Positions 10,456 through 20,525 of a DNA stretch of 64,000 nt are shown piece by piece. The translations under genes were made by a program, and so were the position numbers. The notes beneath the pieces were generated by a model, which worked only from the letters and a program-made list of their open reading frames with translations, ran no database searches and had not been told where the DNA came from. Source of the stretch: Notamacropus eugenii (taxonomy: Eukaryota > Chordata > Mammalia > Diprotodontia > Macropodidae); assembly GCF_028372415.1 (NCBI RefSeq), contig NC_092878.1, positions 135,918,750-135,982,749 of the forward strand, in the 5' to 3' direction. How positions within the stretch are numbered: position 1 is the stretch's first letter; every line of letters begins with the position of its first letter.

Positions 10456-13409
10456 TTCTGTAGTTATTTTCTTTTTTTTATTTATTTAACTTTTAACATT
10501 TATTTACACAAAATTTTGGGTTACAAATTTTCTCCCCTTTTATCCTCTCCCCCCCCCAAACCCAAGCATTGTAATTGCATCTGTAACCAATCTGCTCTCT
10601 CTTCTATCCTCCCTCTCTGCCCTTGTCTCTGTCTTCTCTTTTGTCCTGTAGGGCCAGATAGCTTTCTTTACCCCTTAACCTGTATTTCTTATTTCCTAGT
10701 GGTAAGAACATTACAGTTGATCCTAACACTTTGAGTTCCAACTTCTTTAGCTCCCTCCCTCTCCACCCCTTCCCTTTGGAAGACAAGCAATTCAATATAG
10801 GCCAAATCTGTTTAATTTTGCAAATGATTTCCATAATAGTTGTGTTGTGTAGGACTAACTATATTTCCCTCCATCCTATCCTGTCCTCCATTACTTCTAT
10901 TCTCTTATGATCCTTTCCCTCCCCATGAGTGTCGACCTCGGATTGCATTCTCCTCCCCATGCCCTCCCCTCTATCATCCCCCCCACCCTGCTTCTGCCCT
11001 TGTCCCCCACTCTCCTGTATTGTGAGATAGGTTTTCCTATCAAAATGAGTGTGCATTTTATTTTTTCCTTTAGTGGAATGTGATGAGAGTAGACCTCATG
11101 TTTTTCTCTCACCTCCCCTCTTTATCCCTCCATTAATGAGTCTTTTGCTTGCCTCTTTTATGAGAGATAATTTGCCCCATTCAATTTCTCCCTTTCTCCT
11201 CCCAATATTTCTCTCTCACTGCTTGATTTCATTTTTTTTTAAGATATGATCCCATCCTCTTCAATTCATTCTGTGTGCTCTGTCTCTATGTATGTGTACG
11301 TGTGTGCATGTGTGTGTGTGTGTACTCCCACCCAGTACCCAGATACTGAACTGTTTCAAGCGTTACAAATATTGTCTTTCCATGTAGGAATGTAAACAGT
11401 TCAACTTTAGTAAGTCCCTTATGACTTCTCTTTGCTGTTCACCTTTTCATGGTTCTCTTCATTCTTGTGTTTCAAAGTCAAATTTTCTTTTCAGCTCTGG
11501 TCTTTTCATCAAGAAAATTTGAAAATCCTCTATTTCATTGAAAGACCATTTTTTCTCCTGAAGTATTATACTCAGTTTTGCTGGGTAGGTGATTCTTGGT
11601 TTTAGTCCTAGTTCCTTTGATTTCTGGAATATCCTATTCCATTCCCTTCGATCCCTTAATGTAGAGGCTGCTAGGTCTTGTGTTATCCTGATTGTATTTC
11701 CACAATACTTGAATTGTTTCTTTCTAGCTGCTTGCAGTATTTTCTCTTTCACCTGGGAATTCTGGAATTTGGCCACAATGTTCCTAGGAGTTTCTCTTTT
11801 TGGATCTCTTTCATGCGGTGTTCTGTGGATTCCTTGAATATTTATTTTGCCCTCTGGTTCTAGAATCTCAGGGCAGTTTTCCTTGATAATTTCATGGAAG
11901 ATGATGTCTAGGCTCTTCTTTTGATCACAGTTTTCAGGTAGTCCCAAAATTTTTACATTGTCTCTCCTGAATCTATTTTCCAGGTCAGTTGTTTTTCCAA
12001 TGAGATATTTCACATTATCTTCCATTTTTCCAATCTTCTCGCTATGTTCTGTGATATCTTGCTTTCTCACAAAGTCCTTACCGTCCATCTGTGCCATTCT
12101 AGTTTTGAAAGAACTATTTTCTTCAGTGAGCTTTTGAATATCCTTTTCCATTTGGCTAGTTCTGCTTTTGAAAGCATTCTTCTCCTCATTGGCTTTTTGA
12201 ACCTCTTTTGCCAATTGAGTTAGGCTAGTTTTCAAGGTGTTAATTTCTTCAACATTTTTTTGGTTCTCCTTTAGCAGGGAGCTGATCTGCTGTTCATGCT
12301 TTGACTTCATGTCTCTCATTTCTCTTCCCAGTTTTTCCTCCACCTCTCTAACTTGATTTTCAAAATTCTTTTTGAGCTCTTCCATGGCCTGAGCCCATTG
12401 GGTGGGCTGGGACACAGAAGCCTTGATTTCTGTGTCTTTGCCTGATGGTAAGCATTGTTCTTCCTCATCAGAAAGGAAGGGAGGAAATGTCTGTTCTCCA
12501 AGAAAGTAGCCTTCAATAGTTTTATTTCTTTTCCCTTTTCTTGGCATTCTCCCCAGCCAGTGACTTGACCTCTGAATATTCTCCTCACACCCACCTCGCC
12601 TCCTGGTCCTCCCAGCCAGCATTTGGGGACTGAGATTCAAATGCTGCTTCCCGCCTTAGGGCTTTTGGTGGGGGCAGGGCTGCTACTCAGTGTGAGAATT
12701 AAGTTCAGGTGGTGAGGTCGGGGCAGGGCCGCCTCTCAGGCTCAGTTCCCTCAGGGGGTTTATGCACAGACCTTCCACAATGGATCCAGGCTCCCGCCCG
12801 TTTGGGGAGCCCCTGTCTGCAGCTGCCTCTCAGCTTCTACCTCCCCGGGGGGGCCCGAATCATGGTGACACCCCACTCCCCTCTCGACCCGCCAAAGAGA
12901 TTCTCTCATTGACCCCCGTCACCTGTGGGTGGAGGGACTTGTGCGGCCACTGGAGATCCCGTCCCTGAAGCCTGCTCGGGTCTGTTTCTCTTGGTGCTGT
13001 GGCCGCAGCAGGTCTGGTCTGGGCTGGGCTCCGTGTCTGCAGCGCGACGGACCTTTTGCGAGAGGTTTGCAGGTCCCTCTGTGGGTGGAGGGACCCACAT
13101 GGCTGCTGGAGATCCCGTCCCCGAAGCCCGCTCGGATCTTTTCCTCTCGGTGCCGCGGCTGCTGCAGGGCTGCACTCAGCTCCCAGTCCCGGTGCCCAGT
13201 CTGCAGCGCGAAGGACCCCCCGCGAGAGGTTTGCAGGTCTCTCCGGAACAGAAATATTCCTTCGCTCCAATATTCCATGGCCTCTGGGTGCAGAATTCAC
13301 TGTGAGTTGGTCCCCTGTAGCCGTTCTGTGGGTTGTGGGTTCGGAGCTATGTGTATGTGTGTCTTTCTACTCCGCCATCTTGGCTCTGCCTCCTTCTGTA
13401 GTTATTTTC
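10456..13409 (-). mobile_element. HAL1 (half-L1) copy 1, complete, with 16-bp TSD
   Basis: The element occupies about 10,472-13,393 on the minus strand. A perfect 16-bp TSD (TTCTGTAGTTATTTTC) flanks it at 10,456-10,471 and 13,394-13,409. Its 5' end reads ggaggcagagccaagatggcgg, split here as 'ggaggcagagccaag' plus 'atggcgg', which carries a YY1-type core near the start as in human L1. A 5'UTR of about 840 bp, an open ORF1, a roughly 1-kb 3'UTR with a (CA)n block and a short A tail follow. There is no ORF2. It lies inside the old minus-strand L1. The perfect TSD and open ORF1 point to a fairly recent insertion. Confidence 0.9.
11459..12547 (-). CDS. HAL1 copy 1 ORF1 protein (L1 ORF1p-like RNA-binding protein), open
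   Basis: This is the open ORF1 of HAL1 copy 1. The frame extends upstream to 12,640 (393 codons), but the start chosen is the Met at 12,547 (MPRKGKRNKTIEGYF, 362 codons), because copy 2 begins at the equivalent Met and the upstream extension is 5'UTR. Order of parts: a basic N-terminus; a long heptad-rich coiled coil (about residues 60-195 of the short form); an RRM-like block containing KILGLPEN; and a C-terminal domain with GIHRTP, RREWNRIF and PRITYPAKLS, which match the conserved motifs of mammalian L1 ORF1p. L1 ORF1p forms trimers, coats element RNA and acts as a chaperone in the cytoplasmic ribonucleoprotein. Here the partner ORF2 is absent, so mobilisation would need L1 ORF2 protein supplied in trans. 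Expression is not shown. Confidence 0.85.
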   Translation of the reverse strand: MPRKGKRNKTIEGYFLGEQTFPPFLSDEEEQCLPSGKDTEIKASVSQPTQWAQAMEELKKNFENQVREVEEKLGREMRDMKSKHEQQISSLLKENQKNVEEINTLKTSLTQLAKEVQKANEEKNAFKSRTSQMEKDIQKLTEENSSFKTRMAQMDGKDFVRKQDITEHSEKIGKMEDNVKYLIGKTTDLENRFRRDNVKILGLPENCDQKKSLDIIFHEIIKENCPEILEPEGKINIQGIHRTPHERDPKRETPRNIVAKFQNSQVKEKILQAARKKQFKYCGNTIRITQDLAASTLRDRREWNRIFQKSKELGLKPRITYPAKLSIILQEKKWSFNEIEDFQIFLMKRPELKRKFDFETQE

Positions 13410-13425
13410 AAAGGAATCTCTTCAA

Positions 13426-13500
13426 GTACTTGATAAGTGCCTATTAGGACCCATCATGTATAAGGCATTGAACCTAGAAGGTGCCCTAATCATCCATCTC
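13426..13500 (-). repeat. Possible L2/MIR tail fragment
   Basis: 'aagtgcctattaggacc' followed by 'ataaggcattgaacc' resembles an inverted L2 tail. The rest of the interval to 14,060 between the two HAL1 copies is unassigned. Confidence 0.4.
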
Positions 13501-14749
13501 CCTGTTTTGTTTTGTTTTTGCTTTATACCTCATGGTAGCTGCTGCAAACACTTTCACTGAAGGCAACGCTAATACCAGCAGTCTAAGTTCAAGTTCAGTG
13601 TTGAGGGCAAAATGAGGTACTCATAAGTCACTAAATATTTAACAAAAGATTTACTTTGCCCAACTCCGCAAGGATATGTAAGTTTTATGAAAATTAACAC
13701 TAGCCCCTTTCTGTGTTTTTGTGCAGCTCTGGCCCTCAGTCCATTCTCAACAAGTAAGATTTATCCCTGTCTCAGAAAAAGGGAATTCCCACTCTTCCAC
13801 TTTATCAATGTTTGTGTGTTAATAAAATACAAGAAACTGTTTGTGTTGTTGTTGGCCAACAGGTTTTTAACGGTTTCCAGGTAAAAGTGAACATTCAGGA
13901 GAAGAACTAAGCTTCCAAAGCCCTGAATGTCTTTTTTTCCAAATAGCCTAGTAGGCCAGATAGCAACAGAAAGGGGAAGTAAATAAATAACAGAGACATT
14001 CAACCAGGGCTGCTCTGATAAATGCTTAAAAATGGCTATCCAAAATACATGACATGCTTTAAAATTATCAGCTTTGGGGGGCGGAGCCAAGATGGTGGAG
14101 TAGAAAGATGCACATACACATAGCTCCGAACCCACAACCCATAGAACATCTGTATAAAGTAACTCACGGCGAATTCTGGAGCAGCAGAGGCCACAGAACA
14201 GTGGAGCAAAGGAGATTTCTGTTCCAGAGGGACCTGCAAACCTCGCGCAAAAGGTCCATCACGCTGAGGATGCGGAGCCGAGCACAGCCCTGCCGCGGCC
14301 GGGGCACCGAGAGGAGAAGATTCGAGCGGGCCTCAGGGACAGGATCTCCAGCAGCCGCGTGGGTCCCTCCACCCACAGGTGACGGGGGTCGGTGAGAAGG
14401 TCTCTTTGGTGGGTCGAGAGGGGAGTGGGGTGCCCCCATAACTCAGGCCCCCTCGGGAGGCAACAGCAGAGGTGGGAGCAGACTGGGGCTCCCCAAGCAG
14501 GCAGGAGCCTGGATCCATTGTTGAAGGTCTCTGCATAAACCCCCTGAGGGAACTGAGCCCATGAGGTGGCCCTGCCCCCACCCAGGCAGCTGAACTTGAT
14601 ATCACACTGAATAGCAGCCCTGCCCCCGCCCAAAGCCCTGAGGCTGGGAAGCAGCATTTGAGTCTCAGACCCCAAGTGCTGGCTGGGAGGATCAGGAGGC
14701 GAGGTGGGTGTGAGGAGAATATTCAAAGGTCAAGTCACTGGCTGGGAAA

Positions 14750-15850
14750 ATGCCCAGAAAAAGGAAAAAAACCAAGACTATAGAGGGTTACTTTCTTGGT
14801 GAACAGGTTTCTCCTCCCCTCCTTTCTGATGAGGAAGAGCGGTGCTCACCATCAGGGAAAGACACGGAAGTCAGTGCTTCTGTATCCCAGCCCACTCAGT
14901 GGGATCAGACCATGGAAAAGCTCAAAAAGAGCTCACAAAATTTTGAAAATTATGTTAGAGGACTGGAGGAAAAACTGGAAAGAGTAGCCAAAGACATGCA
15001 AGCAAAGTATGAACAGCAGATCAGCACCCTGCTAAAGGAGACCCAAAAAAATGCTGAAGAAAATAACACCTTGAAAAATAGGCTTACTCAATTGGCAAAG
15101 GAGGTTCAAAGAAGCCAATGAGGAGAAGAATGCTTTCAAAAGCAGAATTAGCCAAATGGAAAAGGAGATTCAAAAGCTCACTAAAGAAAATAGTTCTTTC
15201 AAAATTAGAATGGAACAGATGGAGGCTAATGACTTTATGAGAAACCAAGAAATCACAGAACAAAACCAAAAGAATGAAAAAATGGAAGATAATGTGAAAT
15301 ATCTCATTGGAAAAACAACTGACCTGAAAATAGATCCAGGAGAGACAATTTAAAAATTATGGGACTACCTGAAAGCCATGATCAAAAAAAGAGCCTAGAC
15401 ATCATCTTCCATGAAATTATCAAGGAAAACTGCCTTGAGATTCTAGAACCAGAGGGCAAAATAAATATTCAAGGAATCCACAGAACACCGCCTGAAAGAG
15501 ATCCAAAAGGAGAAATTCCTAGGAACATTGTGGCCAAATTCCAGAATTCCCAGGTCAAGGAGAAAATATTGCAAGCACCTAGAAAGAAAAAATTCAAGTA
15601 TTGTGGAAATACAATCAGGATAACACAAGACCTAGCAGCCTCTACCTTAAGGGATCGAAGGGAATGGAATAGGATATTCCAGAAGTCAAAGGAACTAGGA
15701 CTAAAACCAAGAATCACCTACCCAGCAAAACTGAGTATAATACTTCAGGGGAAAAACTGGTCTTTCAATGAAATAGAGGACTTTCAAGCATTCTTGATGA
15801 AAAGACCAGAGCTGAAAAGAAAATTTGACTTTCAAACACAAGAATGAAGA
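14750..15850 (+). pseudogene. HAL1 copy 2 ORF1, broken
   Basis: The equivalent start MPRKRKKTKTIEGYF is present at 14,750, and the C-terminal motifs RREWNRIF and PRITYPAKLS lie in the last segment (15,359-15,847). Compared with copies 1 and 3 the frame is disrupted three times. There is an extra base near 15,112 ('ttcaaagaagcc' against 'ttcaaaaagcc'), a missing base near 15,326 in the 'gacctggaaaatagaa' region, and an in-frame TAA at about 15,352. It no longer encodes a full ORF1p. Its decay is greater than that of the other two copies. Confidence 0.85.
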
Positions 15851-16866
15851 GAACCATGAAAAGGTGAACAGCAAAGAGAAGTCATAAGGGACCTACTAAA
15901 GTTGAACTGTTTACATTCCTACATGGAAAGACAATATTTGTAACTCTTGAAACTTTTCAGTATATGGGTACTGGGTGGGATTACACACACACGCACGCAC
16001 ACGCACACACACACACACACATAGAGACAGAATGCACAGAGTGAATTGAAGAGGATGGGATTATATCTTAGAAAAATGAAATCAAGCAGTGAGAGAGAAA
16101 TATATTGGGAGGAGAAAGGGAGAAATGGAATGGGGCAAATTATCTCTCATAAAAGAGGCAAGCAAAAGACTTATTAGTGGAGGGATAAAGAGGGGAGGGG
16201 AGAGAAAAACATGAAGTTTACTCTCATCACATTCCACTAAAGGAAGGAATAAAATGCACACTCATTTTGGTATGAAAACCTATCTTACAATACAGGAAAG
16301 TGGGGGATAAGGGGATATGCAGGGTGGGGGGGATGATGGAAGGGAGGGCATGGGGAGGAGGGAGCAATATGAGGTCAACACTCATGGGGAGGGACAGAAT
16401 CAAAAGAGAATAGAAGTAATGGGGGACAGGATAGGATGGAGGGAAATATAGTTAGTCTTATACAACACGACTATTATGGAAGTCATTTGCAAAACTACAC
16501 AGATTTGGCCTATATTGAACTGCTTGCCCTCCAAAGGGAAGGAGTGGGGAGGGAGGGAGGTAAAGAAGTTGGAACTCAAAGTGTTAGGAACAACTGTTGA
16601 GTACTGTTCTTGCCACTAGGAAATAAGAAATACAGGTAAAGGGGTATAGAAAGTTATCTGGCCCTACAGGACAAAAGAGAAGATGGAGACAAGGGCAAAG
16701 AGGGATGATAGAAGAGAGAGCAGATTGGTCATAGGGGCAATTAGAATGCTTGGTGTTTGGGGGGGGAGGGGATAAAAGGGGAGAAAATTTGGAACCCAAA
16801 ATTTTGTTAAAATGAATGTTAAAAGTTAAATAAATAAATTAATAATAAAAAGAAAAAAGAAAAAAA

Positions 16867-17328
16867 GTAGGCTCAGATTTCTCTTCTAAACATGGAAAAG
16901 ATGGTACATTAATACGACTATTACTCTCCCTTTCTGGAAACTGCCAAGCAATCAGATGCATGAAGCAGGCATTCAGGAGGCATGAAATCATAGAGAAGAG
17001 TCCCAGACATTCTAGCAATGAAGCTCAAAGACTTATGTCAACCTACAAGCTCAAACAAGTTTTTCCAGTCCACTCTGTCCCTACTAACTTGTGCGCAAGG
17101 ACTTTTGAAAGACACTTGCAAAAATTCATACATGTAAGGGGCATCAATGACCCCTGGGACAATTCCAAGAAAATGCAGTGTCCCCACAGGATTGTTTATG
17201 GATGAGACTGCAATAGGAACAAAATACTTTGGGAGATTAATGGATTTTTTTTTTTGATTCGTTGATGGAATGTAAAAAGCTCTATTAAATGAACAGGACA
17301 TTCAAAAAAACAACAACAACAACAACAA
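16867..17328 (+). other. Transduced 3' flank carried by HAL1 copy 2
   Basis: The segment starts straight after the HAL1 A-rich end ('gtaggctcagatttctc') and ends with ATTAAA at 17,283-17,288, some 15 bases before the A7/(CAA)n tail. This is the layout expected if read-through transcription used a downstream poly(A) signal. It contains no recognised repeat or exon. An 81-codon frame (16,960-17,205) is not recognisable. Confidence 0.8.
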
Positions 17329-17343
17329 AAAATTATCAGCTTT

Positions 17344-17854
17344 ATTAATATTTTCTTCATCACTTTCATAAGTCTCAACAATCAACAAAAACTTAAATTG
17401 GGCCTTGATTTGTAGCATTTACCAATTTCCAAGATATAAATGCTCACAATAAAAATTCCACAATTGGACTGAGTTGGCTCTGCACACTCATGCACTCAGC
17501 CCAACCTGCCCACCTCTGCCTTCAGAAGAAGGGTCAAGTGAGACACTGTTTTCCCCCCAAAAGCAACTTAATTATCAGCACAGTTCTGGCCAGTATGTAG
17601 TTCATCCAGAATATCCACATCCTCTCCAGCTCTGGACTTTCACTCTATTCAAACTAGTCCAACCCCTGATAGACTTGATGGCTCCTCCCAAAGCATACAA
17701 TGGTGGTTCCTGGCATTCTTCTTTTCCTCACAAAACCTTTTCCTGATCAAGGTAAGTCATGGACCCTAGAACTTGAGAATGATGAGTATATTATTCACTC
17801 CATAGATTGGTCCTCTTCCCCAAATCTCATTGGTCACACTCTACCCCCCGTGCC
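17344..17854. other. Unassigned sequence
   Basis: No recognised element. A 90-codon frame at 17,474-17,746 shows no domain. Confidence 0.35.
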
Positions 17855-17990
17855 CAGAGCAGGATTAAGGACAGTTTACATTGTGATGAGTAAACTGAGG
17901 CTTAGACAGTTTAATTGACTTGCCCAAGATAACACAGGTGGCAAGAAGCAGAACTGAGACTCTAATCCATATTCTCTAACTCCAGATATA
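17855..17990 (-). repeat. MIR-type SINE fragment
   Basis: 'gtaaactgaggcttagaca', 'ttgacttgcccaagataaca' and 'actctaatccatattctcta' give the inverted CORE and tRNA-like part of a MIR/CORE-SINE. Confidence 0.65.
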
Positions 17991-18484
17991 GTATTTGTCA
18001 TGGTAATTTAAAGCTAGATCAGGGACCCACCCTTTCGAAGATAGTTTTTATGCCAGCAACCAGAATAATTCAAGTTTACAGCAACAGACTTTGTGAAATG
18101 ATTACTCACAGATTCATATGTAATTTTTTTGTACTGTGTAGACCATAAGTAGTATAGTTAACACAAGGAAAAGAAGAAATATTGTGTTCTCTGTCTCCTA
18201 TTTCTGTACTTCAGTTTTAAACATTTTACTGCATAATTCAATACTACTTAATAACTCATATTTGAAAAATCTTCCCATGCGAATCAGTCATGTCTTTTCA
18301 GTCAAAATAAAGAGAAAATCCAGATTAACAAAATGTTCCAAAAAAATTTTATTTTTGTTTGAGTTATTTGAATTTGGTTATGGAAGCGTCAGTCTATAGT
18401 GCTATATATCCATGGACAGATATCACAATCCAGGTGTCATAGAATAGTAGCTTTAACACCTAGGAGTATCATATCTGGCAATGT
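17991..18484. other. Unassigned sequence
   Basis: No recognised repeat, exon or RNA gene. Confidence 0.35.
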
Positions 18485-18665
18485 GGGTCAGGAAGAAAAA
18501 CTTTGGATTTGGAGTAAGGGGGGCGGGGGGGAGCACTGTGTTCTTGAACCTCCCTGAGTGTCAGTTTCCTCATTTGTAAAATTCAGGGAAGGAGGGGTAG
18601 GCAGCCAACCAAAAGCATCTATTAAGTGCTATGTGGCATGCACTGTAAGATGCTACCTCTAAGAT
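18485..18665. repeat. Worn SINE and L2-tail mixture
   Basis: 'ctccctgagtgtcagtttcc' and 'tcatttgtaaaattcagg' look like a plus-strand CORE-SINE. 'catctattaagtgctatgt' directly after it looks like an inverted L2 tail. Boundaries are unclear. Confidence 0.45.
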
Positions 18666-19615
18666 ATTTCAGCTATAGATCTATGCTATTATAAACAATA
18701 CTTTCTCACAGCTGGAAAATAATGTCCCAGCTGGAAAAGAAAAGCCAATTTCCTTGTGCCTCTCAGCTGTCAATGAATATACCTGATTACCCTCTCCAGC
18801 AATACAACCTAGAAAGGGGGGATGACTTTTGGAATCTGAGTTTAATTGCAGGGTTTTGCTTTCAGGAAAAAAAGTGACAATATCAGATCAAATAATGCCA
18901 GTCACATACTCCCCTTCCTCAGAGAGTGGCAGTTATTTTCTTCTTCTGCCTGCAGAGCTGAGAATGTTTGTATAACATCTGTAAAGAAATAATCATGGAA
19001 CTCACTCCTTTTCAATGTGCAGATGTCTAATTAGGAAATGAGTGGAAGATGTGTCGTAACATGCCCCAAGAACTTTTTAGAAGCAGCAGAAAAATCATTT
19101 ATGCGTAAAGAGATAAGCAGTCACTATTATAATATTTTAATTACAATTCCAAATAAGATGGAATAACTGCATGTCTGATAGGAGATATGCTGCTGTCTTC
19201 TTTACATCATTTTCCTTTTCATTTCTGAACAGAATGACCTTATGAAAAATATTTAACTAACTTGATCTAGTGTGGAAAATGAGCTTTGATGACTCATTTA
19301 AATCCCTGAGCACATTCCCCATCATATGTAACTAGTTAAGTGAGATTCTAATCATTTACTTCTATAAACCATGAGACTCTGTTGCAGAGTCTACCTGTAC
19401 TCCTTTGTGGATGCCTCATGTGACAGCTGGGGGATCATAAGAGCTAAGCAGTTCCCACTGGTTCGTCAGCTGCCTTTCTTAAGCCCACAAGAAGACAAAG
19501 TCTCACTTTACTTTCAGTTAGTGGGGGGATGTAGAATTTTCCCACCAGGAATGATCTACTCCAGCAACCACTCAAGGTGGGACTGGAGGGGGAGGGGGTT
19601 GGGTTCTTATCAAAG
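18666..19615. other. Repeat-poor AT-rich tract
   Basis: No transposable-element family recognised. It is rich in TAAT and CATTT-type cores. This may be plain intergenic DNA or conserved non-coding sequence. Confidence 0.3.
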
Positions 19616-19680
19616 TCTCTCCAATTGCTTGGTGCCTGGCACAAAGTAAAGACTTAGTAAATGCTCATTGACTTGAATTC
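19616..19680 (+). repeat. L2 tail fragment
   Basis: 'ttggtgcctggcacaaagta' followed by 'acttagtaaatgctcattga' is a clear L2/MIR terminal sequence. Confidence 0.65.
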
Positions 19681-19784
19681 TTATATAAGAAATTCTCTCC
19701 ACACCTAACCTGGAATTTCAAAATATCTATGGGGAAAAATAAAATGTTGCTTTGAAAAATTAAAATTATAGAAATCTTGATCAA

Positions 19785-20320
19785 GTCTCATTTCTGTCCC
19801 ATATCTAGGAAACTTCCTTTCACAGTACTCCTTATACAATCTAACTTCTGGCCAAACTATTCTATGCTATTCCTTGAACTTGTAATTTTGTTTTCTTCTT
19901 GTATGTACTACACAGGCTTTCCACCATAACTGAAATGCTCTCCCTCCTCACTCTTGGAATCCATATCACCCTTGAGGGCTCGGTTCCATAGATACCACAT
20001 GCCATATGAATCCCTCCCTCACTAAATTCTCTTCTTCCCCTCATAAAATTATTTGACATAAACATACACACATGTATCTATCTATCTATCTACCTATTTA
20101 TCTATTTATCTCTGTCTAATTATCTATCTTATCTATCTATATCTATCTATCTCTATATCAATCTATATATCTATCCATCTAATCTATCCATCTATCTTAT
20201 CTACCTCTATCTATCTATATGTTTACTTAGTTATCTGTATATTATATCCTCCCCTGTACAATGTAAGCTTCTTGAGGGTAAGAACTTTATTTCTTCATAT
20301 CTCCAACATCTAGGACATTC
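19785..20320 (+). repeat. L2 3' region split by a (TATC)n microsatellite
   Basis: The upstream half has 'gaaatgctctccctcctcac'. The downstream half has 'tgtaagcttcttgagggtaa' and 'tatctccaacatctaggaca'. Between them, at about 20,072-20,225, lies an impure (TATC)n array with related ATCT interruptions. Confidence 0.65.
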
Positions 20321-20525
20321 ATTGATCTAGAGCTGGAAGAGACTTCAGAGGCCATTCTGTCCAATGGCCTCATTTTATAGATTAAAACCTAAGACCCAAG
20401 TATGCATATGGACATGCCCAAGTTCACGCAAGCAGAAAATCTTAGAGATGGGATGTGAATCTATATCTTCCAACATCAGGGTTCTTTCCATTCTACTAAA
20501 CTGCACTTGGCTTGCTCATCCACTG
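20321..20525 (-). repeat. MIR/THER-type SINE
   Basis: 'agagctggaagagacttcag', 'ggcctcattttatagattaa' and 'gttctttccattctactaa' follow the inverted order of this ancient SINE type. Similar copies lie at 45,265 and 46,185. Confidence 0.55.

Larger units (their letters stand above)
7440..13425 (-). mobile_element. Old L1 LINE (ORF2 part and 3'UTR), split by four insertions
   Basis: L1 pieces in the same orientation and in collinear order lie at about 7,440-8,303, 8,985-9,312, 9,581-9,814, 10,106-10,471 and 13,410-13,425. Reading on the minus strand they give the ORF2 region and the 3'UTR. Landmarks on the plus strand are 'catccactaattgactgg' (the inverse of the 'caattggggaatgg' region), 'ctgacaggtaatttcttcc' and 'agtttgattggtatagcact'. 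ORF2 is heavily decayed, with only short frames left. The breaks coincide with a plus-strand L1 fragment, a SINE, another L1 3' fragment and HAL1 copy 1. Confidence 0.75.
14061..17343 (+). mobile_element. HAL1 copy 2 with 3' transduction, 15-bp TSD
   Basis: The 5' end at 14,076 reads 'ggggggcggagccaagatgg'. The HAL1 3'UTR ends in an A-rich stretch at about 16,825-16,866. No matching flank follows that stretch. The perfect 15-bp TSD (AAAATTATCAGCTTT, 14,061-14,075) recurs only at 17,329-17,343, just after an A7 plus (CAA)n tail. The insertion is therefore about 14,076-17,328 and includes about 440 bp unrelated to HAL1. The junction TTT/AAAA suits the L1 endonuclease. The 5'UTR, ORF1 region and 3'UTR are otherwise complete, and there is no ORF2. 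Confidence 0.88.

Noticed and set aside
12709-13447. Several 60-170 codon frames on both strands in the HAL1 5'UTR (similar ones at 14,108-14,726 and 58,362-58,993)
   Set aside because: All lie in the GC-rich HAL1 5'UTR, overlap each other on both strands and are not conserved as proteins among the three copies.
16825-16866. A-rich stretch as the true 3' end of HAL1 copy 2
   Set aside because: The sequence after it does not match the 5' flank; the perfect 15-bp duplication is found only at 17,329-17,343.
20072-20225. (TATC)n region considered as a possible CRISPR-like or satellite array
   Set aside because: It is an impure tetranucleotide microsatellite with no spacer structure.
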